Positions 60,304 to 64,000 of a stretch of DNA of 64,000 nt are shown in pieces. The stretch comes from Geomonas anaerohicana (GTDB lineage Bacteria; Desulfobacterota; Desulfuromonadia; Geobacterales; Geobacteraceae). A model generated the notes under the pieces. It saw only the letters and a list, made by a program, of their open reading frames with translations. It was not told the origin of the DNA and did not search any database. The position numbers and the translations under genes were made by a program. The stretch spans positions 62,001 to 126,000 of the forward strand of contig NZ_JAEMHL010000003.1 in NCBI RefSeq assembly GCF_016458305.1, written 5' to 3'. Position 1 is the stretch's first letter; each line of letters opens with the position of its first letter.

Positions 60304-60975
60304 TTAGTCGATGAGCTTGCCGATGGCGCCGAAGCGGGGGCGCATCTTGTCCTTGTCCCAGGACCAGTACTTGATGAAGGCCAGACCCTTGATCTTGTCG
60401 TTCTTCACGAAGCCCCAGAAACGGCTGTCGTAGGAACGGTCGCGGTTGTCACCCATGACGAAGTAGGAGTTGGGGGGGACCGTGACGGGATCCTTGAAGT
60501 CCCTCGGGTTGTACTCCTTGGGAACGGTGTCAGGCTCCTTGTGCACCTCGTGCGGATTGGCGTACAGCTTGCCGTTCACGTAGACGCGCTTGTTCTTTAC
60601 CTCGACGACGTCGCCGGGGACGCCGATGACGCGCTTGATGAAGTCCTTGGTCGGATCCTCGGGGTACTCGAAGACGATGACGTCGCCCTGCTTCGGGTCG
60701 CGGAGCTTGAGGAAACGCCCGTCGAGCCCGGGGATCTTAGTGCCGTAGATGAACTTGTTGACCAGCAGATGGTCCCCGATGGCCAGGGTGTCTTCCATGG
60801 AGCCGGAGGGGATCTTGAATGCCTGCACCACGAAGGTGCGGATGACCATGGCCAAAAGCACCGCGATGATGATCGACTCGAGGTACTCGCGGACGATGTG
60901 CTTGCCCTGGGCGGGTTTCACTTCTTTGGCCTGTTCGGCTGGTTTATCTTCGACAACGTTCTTGTAATCTTCCAT
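60304..60975 (-). CDS. lepB: Signal peptidase I
   Basis: The 223-residue protein has one N-terminal membrane segment (LESIIIAVLLAMVIRTFVV) and the S26 motifs: Ser in KIPSGSMEDTL, Lys in FIKRVIGVPGD, and GDNRDRSYDSRFWG. It removes signal peptides at the outer face of the inner membrane. The start follows AAAAGGAAG. It lies 55 bases after lepA on the same strand, as a lepA-lepB operon. Confidence 0.96.
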   Translation of the reverse strand: MEDYKNVVEDKPAEQAKEVKPAQGKHIVREYLESIIIAVLLAMVIRTFVVQAFKIPSGSMEDTLAIGDHLLVNKFIYGTKIPGLDGRFLKLRDPKQGDVIVFEYPEDPTKDFIKRVIGVPGDVVEVKNKRVYVNGKLYANPHEVHKEPDTVPKEYNPRDFKDPVTVPPNSYFVMGDNRDRSYDSRFWGFVKNDKIKGLAFIKYWSWDKDKMRPRFGAIGKLID

Positions 60976-61030
60976 GCGCTGTTGCTTCCTTTTGGGTGGA
61001 TGGGAGGGCGTATGCCGACCTTGATTACGG

Positions 61031-62830
61031 CTAACCTTCGACTTTAAGGATGGCCAAAAACGCCTCTTGCGGTAGTTCCACGTTGCCTACGTTCTTCATG
61101 CGCTTCTTCCCTTCCTTCTGCTTCTCCAGGAGTTTGCGCTTTCTGGTGATGTCGCCGCCGTAGCACTTGGCGAGAACGTCCTTCCTCATCGCCTTCACGG
61201 TCTCGCGGGCGATGACCTTGGTGCCTACCGCCGCCTGGATGGCGATCTCGAACATCTGGCGCGGGATCAGTTCCTTCATTTTGGAGACCAGTTCGCGGCC
61301 TCTGTAGTAGGCCTTGTCCTTGTGGATGATGAGCGACAGGGCGTCGACCACCTCGCCGTTGATCATGATGTTGAGGCGCACCAACTCGCTCTGGCGGTAG
61401 TCCAACAGTTCGTAGTCGAGCGACGCGTACCCCTTGGTGATCGACTTCAGGCGGTCGTAGAAGTCGAGGACCACCTCGTTCAGCGGCAGCTCGTAGACCA
61501 CCATGACGCGGGTCGGGGTCAGGTACTTGATCTCGCGCTGCACGCCACGCTTCTCCTCGCACAGTGCCAGGATGCCCCCCACGAATTCGTTGGGGACGTG
61601 GATCGAGGCGAGGATGAACGGTTCCTCGACGTAAGCGATCTCCTGGGTCGGCGGGAGCTGGTTCGCGCTCTGGATGTGGGTCATGTTGCCGTCGGTCCCG
61701 TGCACGCGGTAGACGACGGTGGGGGCGGTGGTGATCAGTTCAAGGTTGAACTCGCGCTCCAGGCGCTCCTGGATGATCTCCATGTGCAGCAAGCCAAGGA
61801 AGCCGCAGCGGAAGCCGAAGCCGAGCGCCAGCGAGGTCTCCGGGTCGTAGGAGAAGGAGGAGTCGTTCAGCTTGAGCTTCGCCAGCGCGTCGCGCAGGCT
61901 CTCGTACTGCGAGGTGTCGATCGGGTAGAGCCCCGAGAACACCATCGGCTTCACTTCCTTGTAACCGGGGAGCGCCGCGTCGCAGGGGTTGTGCACCAGG
62001 GTGACGGTGTCGCCTACCTTCGCGTCGGCCACTTCCCTGATCCCGGCGATGATGAAACCGACCTCGCCGGCGGTGAGCGCCGCCACTTCGCGCATGTCGG
62101 GGGAGAAGACGCCGGCTTTCAGCACCTCGTAGTTCTTCCGGTTCGACATGAGCTGGATCTTGTCGCCTTTTTTCACGGTGCCGTCGACGATGCGCACCAG
62201 GATGATGACCCCCTGGTACTGGTCGTACCACGAGTCGAACAACAGCGCCTTGAGCGGCTTGTTGGGGTCACCCTGCGGCGGCGGGATCTTCTTGACGATC
62301 TCTTCCAGGATCTCTTTGGTGCCGATCCCTTCTTTCGCGCTGGCGAGCACGGCGTCATGGGTGTCGAGGCCGATGATCTCCTCGATCTCGGCCTTGACCC
62401 GCTCCGGCTCGGCGGCGGGGAGGTCGATCTTGTTCAGCACCACGAAGACCTCGAGGTTCGCGTCCAGGGCCAGATACACGTTGGCCAGGGTCTGCGCCTC
62501 GACCCCTTGGGAGGCGTCCACCACCAGCAGGCCGCCTTCGCAGGCGGTCAGCGAGCGGGAGACCTCGTAGGTGAAGTCGACGTGTCCCGGGGTGTCGATC
62601 AGGTTGAGGACGTAGTCCTTGCCGTCTTCGGCCCGGTAGTTGAGGCGGACGGTCTGGGCCTTGATGGTGATGCCGCGTTCCCGTTCCAGGTCCATCTTGT
62701 CGAGGAACTGGTCCTGCTTCTCGCGTGCGGAGAGGGTGCCGGTGAATTCGAGAAGACGGTCGGCGAGGGTGGATTTGCCGTGATCGATGTGGGCGATGAT
62801 GGAAAAATTGCGGATATGCTCGAGTACCAT
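61031..62830 (-). CDS. lepA: Elongation factor 4 (LepA)
   Basis: The 599-residue GTPase has the expected length for LepA. G motifs: [10 protein letters not shown] (P-loop), DTPGHVDF, and NKIDLPAA. The C-terminus carries the LepA-specific [20 protein letters not shown]. It acts on translating or assembling ribosomes. The start follows AAAGGACAAT. Confidence 0.98.
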   Translation of the reverse strand: MVLEHIRNFSIIAHIDHGKSTLADRLLEFTGTLSAREKQDQFLDKMDLERERGITIKAQTVRLNYRAEDGKDYVLNLIDTPGHVDFTYEVSRSLTACEGGLLVVDASQGVEAQTLANVYLALDANLEVFVVLNKIDLPAAEPERVKAEIEEIIGLDTHDAVLASAKEGIGTKEILEEIVKKIPPPQGDPNKPLKALLFDSWYDQYQGVIILVRIVDGTVKKGDKIQLMSNRKNYEVLKAGVFSPDMREVAALTAGEVGFIIAGIREVADAKVGDTVTLVHNPCDAALPGYKEVKPMVFSGLYPIDTSQYESLRDALAKLKLNDSSFSYDPETSLALGFGFRCGFLGLLHMEIIQERLEREFNLELITTAPTVVYRVHGTDGNMTHIQSANQLPPTQEIAYVEEPFILASIHVPNEFVGGILALCEEKRGVQREIKYLTPTRVMVVYELPLNEVVLDFYDRLKSITKGYASLDYELLDYRQSELVRLNIMINGEVVDALSLIIHKDKAYYRGRELVSKMKELIPRQMFEIAIQAAVGTKVIARETVKAMRKDVLAKCYGGDITRKRKLLEKQKEGKKRMKNVGNVELPQEAFLAILKVEG

Positions 62831-63073
62831 ATTGTCCTTTATCGGGCGGAGATTAACTCATGAAATATATAGATTCGACCTCTGATTGTAAAGTTATTTC
62901 TGGGGCTTCGAGCCGTAGCGCCGGCTGTCCTCGCGAGGCTGGTATTTCCACGTTGTTTGGGTGGAAATGCGTTGCTTTTGCCCTCACCTTGCAGGTATAA
63001 AGGGAGCCGCAAAGAGCCAGGTCAGTGCTCGCTGAAGCGGTCGGTTTGAACCCGCAGTGCGTTAGGAGAGGAT

Positions 63074-64000
63074 ATGGGGATGTATCGAGAAGTGATCAAG
63101 CATGAAGTTTTCCCGGCGCTGGGGTGCACCGAGCCGATCGCCGTTGCCTATGCCGCGAGCCTCGCCGCGGCGCAACTGGACGGGGAACTGGAGCGGGTGA
63201 CGGTGAGCGCCGATGCCGGCGTTTTCAAGAACGGCTTCGCCGTTACCGTCCCGGAGACCGGCGGGGTGAAGGGCAACGTGATCGCGGCCGCGCTGGGGGC
63301 GCTGATCGCCCGCCCGGAGCTGAAGATGGAGATCCTGTCCGGGACGCGGCCGGAGTTGTTGCAACAGGCGAAGCTGCTGGTGTCGGGCGGGCAGGCGTCG
63401 GTGTCCCTGGCCGAGGCGCAGCGCGGCTTCTACATCGACGTCACCGTGGCAAAGGGGGGGCGGGTGGCACGGGCGGTCTTGGCCGGTGGCCACACCAACC
63501 TGGTGCGGCTGGAGCGCGACGGCGCCGTTCTCTTGAGCAGCGAGCAGGAGCAGGGTGGAGAGGATAGTCACCAGTACCGCGCAGCTCTGAAGGCGATGAC
63601 GCTGGCCCAGTTGGTGGACCTGCTGGCGGACGTGGACCAGGAGGACCTGGCCTACCTGAAGCGGGGCGTGGAGATGAACCTGCGGGTCGCCGAGGCGGGG
63701 AAGGCACTCACCAAGGTGGGCTACTACGTCGAGGACCTGGTGCGCAAGGGCTTCCTCCTCTCCGACGTGGTCTCTTCCAGCAAGATCCTCACCGCCTCCG
63801 CCTCGGATGCACGCATGGCGGGACTCTCCTACCCGGTCATATCCAGCGGCGGCAGCGGTAACCAGGGCATCGTGGCCATCCTGGTTCCCTATAACGTTGG
63901 GCTCTTCTTCCGCATCCCGGAGGAGACCATCTTGAAGAGCATCGCGCTTTCGCACCTGGTGAACGCCTACATCAAGTGCCACACCGGCGACCTCGCGCCC
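63074..64000 (+). CDS. L-cysteine desulfidase/UPF0597-family protein, partial
   Basis: The gene starts at 63074 (AGGAGAGG upstream) and runs off the right edge; 309 residues are visible. The N-terminus EVFPALGCTEPIAVAYAASL contains the CTEP motif of the serine dehydratase/CyuA-like family, whose cysteines bind an iron-sulfur cluster. ISSGGSGNQGIVAILVPY matches the family's conserved glycine-rich segment. Cysteine desulfidase or serine dehydratase activity is likely; which one cannot be told. Confidence 0.85.
   Translation, partial: MGMYREVIKHEVFPALGCTEPIAVAYAASLAAAQLDGELERVTVSADAGVFKNGFAVTVPETGGVKGNVIAAALGALIARPELKMEILSGTRPELLQQAKLLVSGGQASVSLAEAQRGFYIDVTVAKGGRVARAVLAGGHTNLVRLERDGAVLLSSEQEQGGEDSHQYRAALKAMTLAQLVDLLADVDQEDLAYLKRGVEMNLRVAEAGKALTKVGYYVEDLVRKGFLLSDVVSSSKILTASASDARMAGLSYPVISSGGSGNQGIVAILVPYNVGLFFRIPEETILKSIALSHLVNAYIKCHTGDLAP

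Noticed and set aside
61322-62863. 513-codon plus-strand frame opposite lepA
   Set aside because: lepA is a full-length conserved gene on the minus strand; the frame is a codon-bias shadow.
1-64000. CRISPR array
   Set aside because: No regularly spaced identical repeats with unique spacers were seen; the repeats present are intergenic palindromes or dispersed modules.

Overview
The window looks like a Geobacteraceae-type chromosome (GC-rich, Gram-negative, rich in PAS/GAF histidine kinases, with MucR-like regulators and curli). This genus-level guess is inference from gene content only. It splits into two parts. Positions 1 to about 49.5 kb are accessory DNA and carry a complete conjugation module, probably an integrative conjugative element (ICE). 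Positions 49.5-64 kb are ordinary chromosomal housekeeping genes, starting with tRNA-Cys and pgsA.

Left accessory part (1-12 kb): a truncated gene resembling a papain-like cysteine peptidase with an upstream partner; a MucR-type zinc-finger regulator with a histone-H1-like tail; an EVE-HNH nuclease, probably acting on modified DNA; a secreted helix-hairpin-helix protein; a tightly coupled three-gene operon of an SF2 helicase and two unrecognised proteins (the best candidate for an undescribed, possibly defence-related, system); and many short orphan genes, including two paralogues that share a PPEGxTDC C-terminal motif.

Middle accessory part (12-29 kb): a receiver protein lacking its phospho-acceptor, joined in frame to a truncated nuclease; three related PAS histidine kinases; a SRAP (YedK) plus thermonuclease operon; a second MucR; a diguanylate cyclase; mscL; aqpZ; and a curli operon csgE-csgF-csgG with a long curlin-repeat subunit. 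A dispersed intergenic repeat family with a compensated hairpin occurs at 22.2, 23.0, 25.5 and 29.1 kb.

Conjugation module (29.4-47.9 kb, all plus strand): TraF-like pilin peptidase, an unknown gene, a VirB1-like transglycosylase, a MobF (TrwC/TraI) relaxase-helicase, an oriT-like intergenic region, a ribbon-helix-helix accessory protein, a VirD4/TraG coupling protein, then trbB-C-D-E-J-L, a small lipoprotein, trbF-G-I, a DUF2274-like gene and an outer-membrane-like protein. Past it lie an AT-rich stretch with DnaA-box-like sites, a small orphan gene, an AlpA-type HTH gene, short direct repeats and the tRNA-Cys 3' end, the probable element boundary. No integrase gene is visible; the other end is probably outside the window.

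Housekeeping part (49.5-64 kb): pgsA, a lytic transglycosylase, nadB, chorismate mutase, a stand-alone DAHP-synthase-type regulatory domain, glnD, xerD, cofactor-independent phosphoglycerate mutase, an aminotransferase, lepB, lepA and the start of a cysteine desulfidase/UPF0597-type gene. Intergenic inverted repeats punctuate this part.
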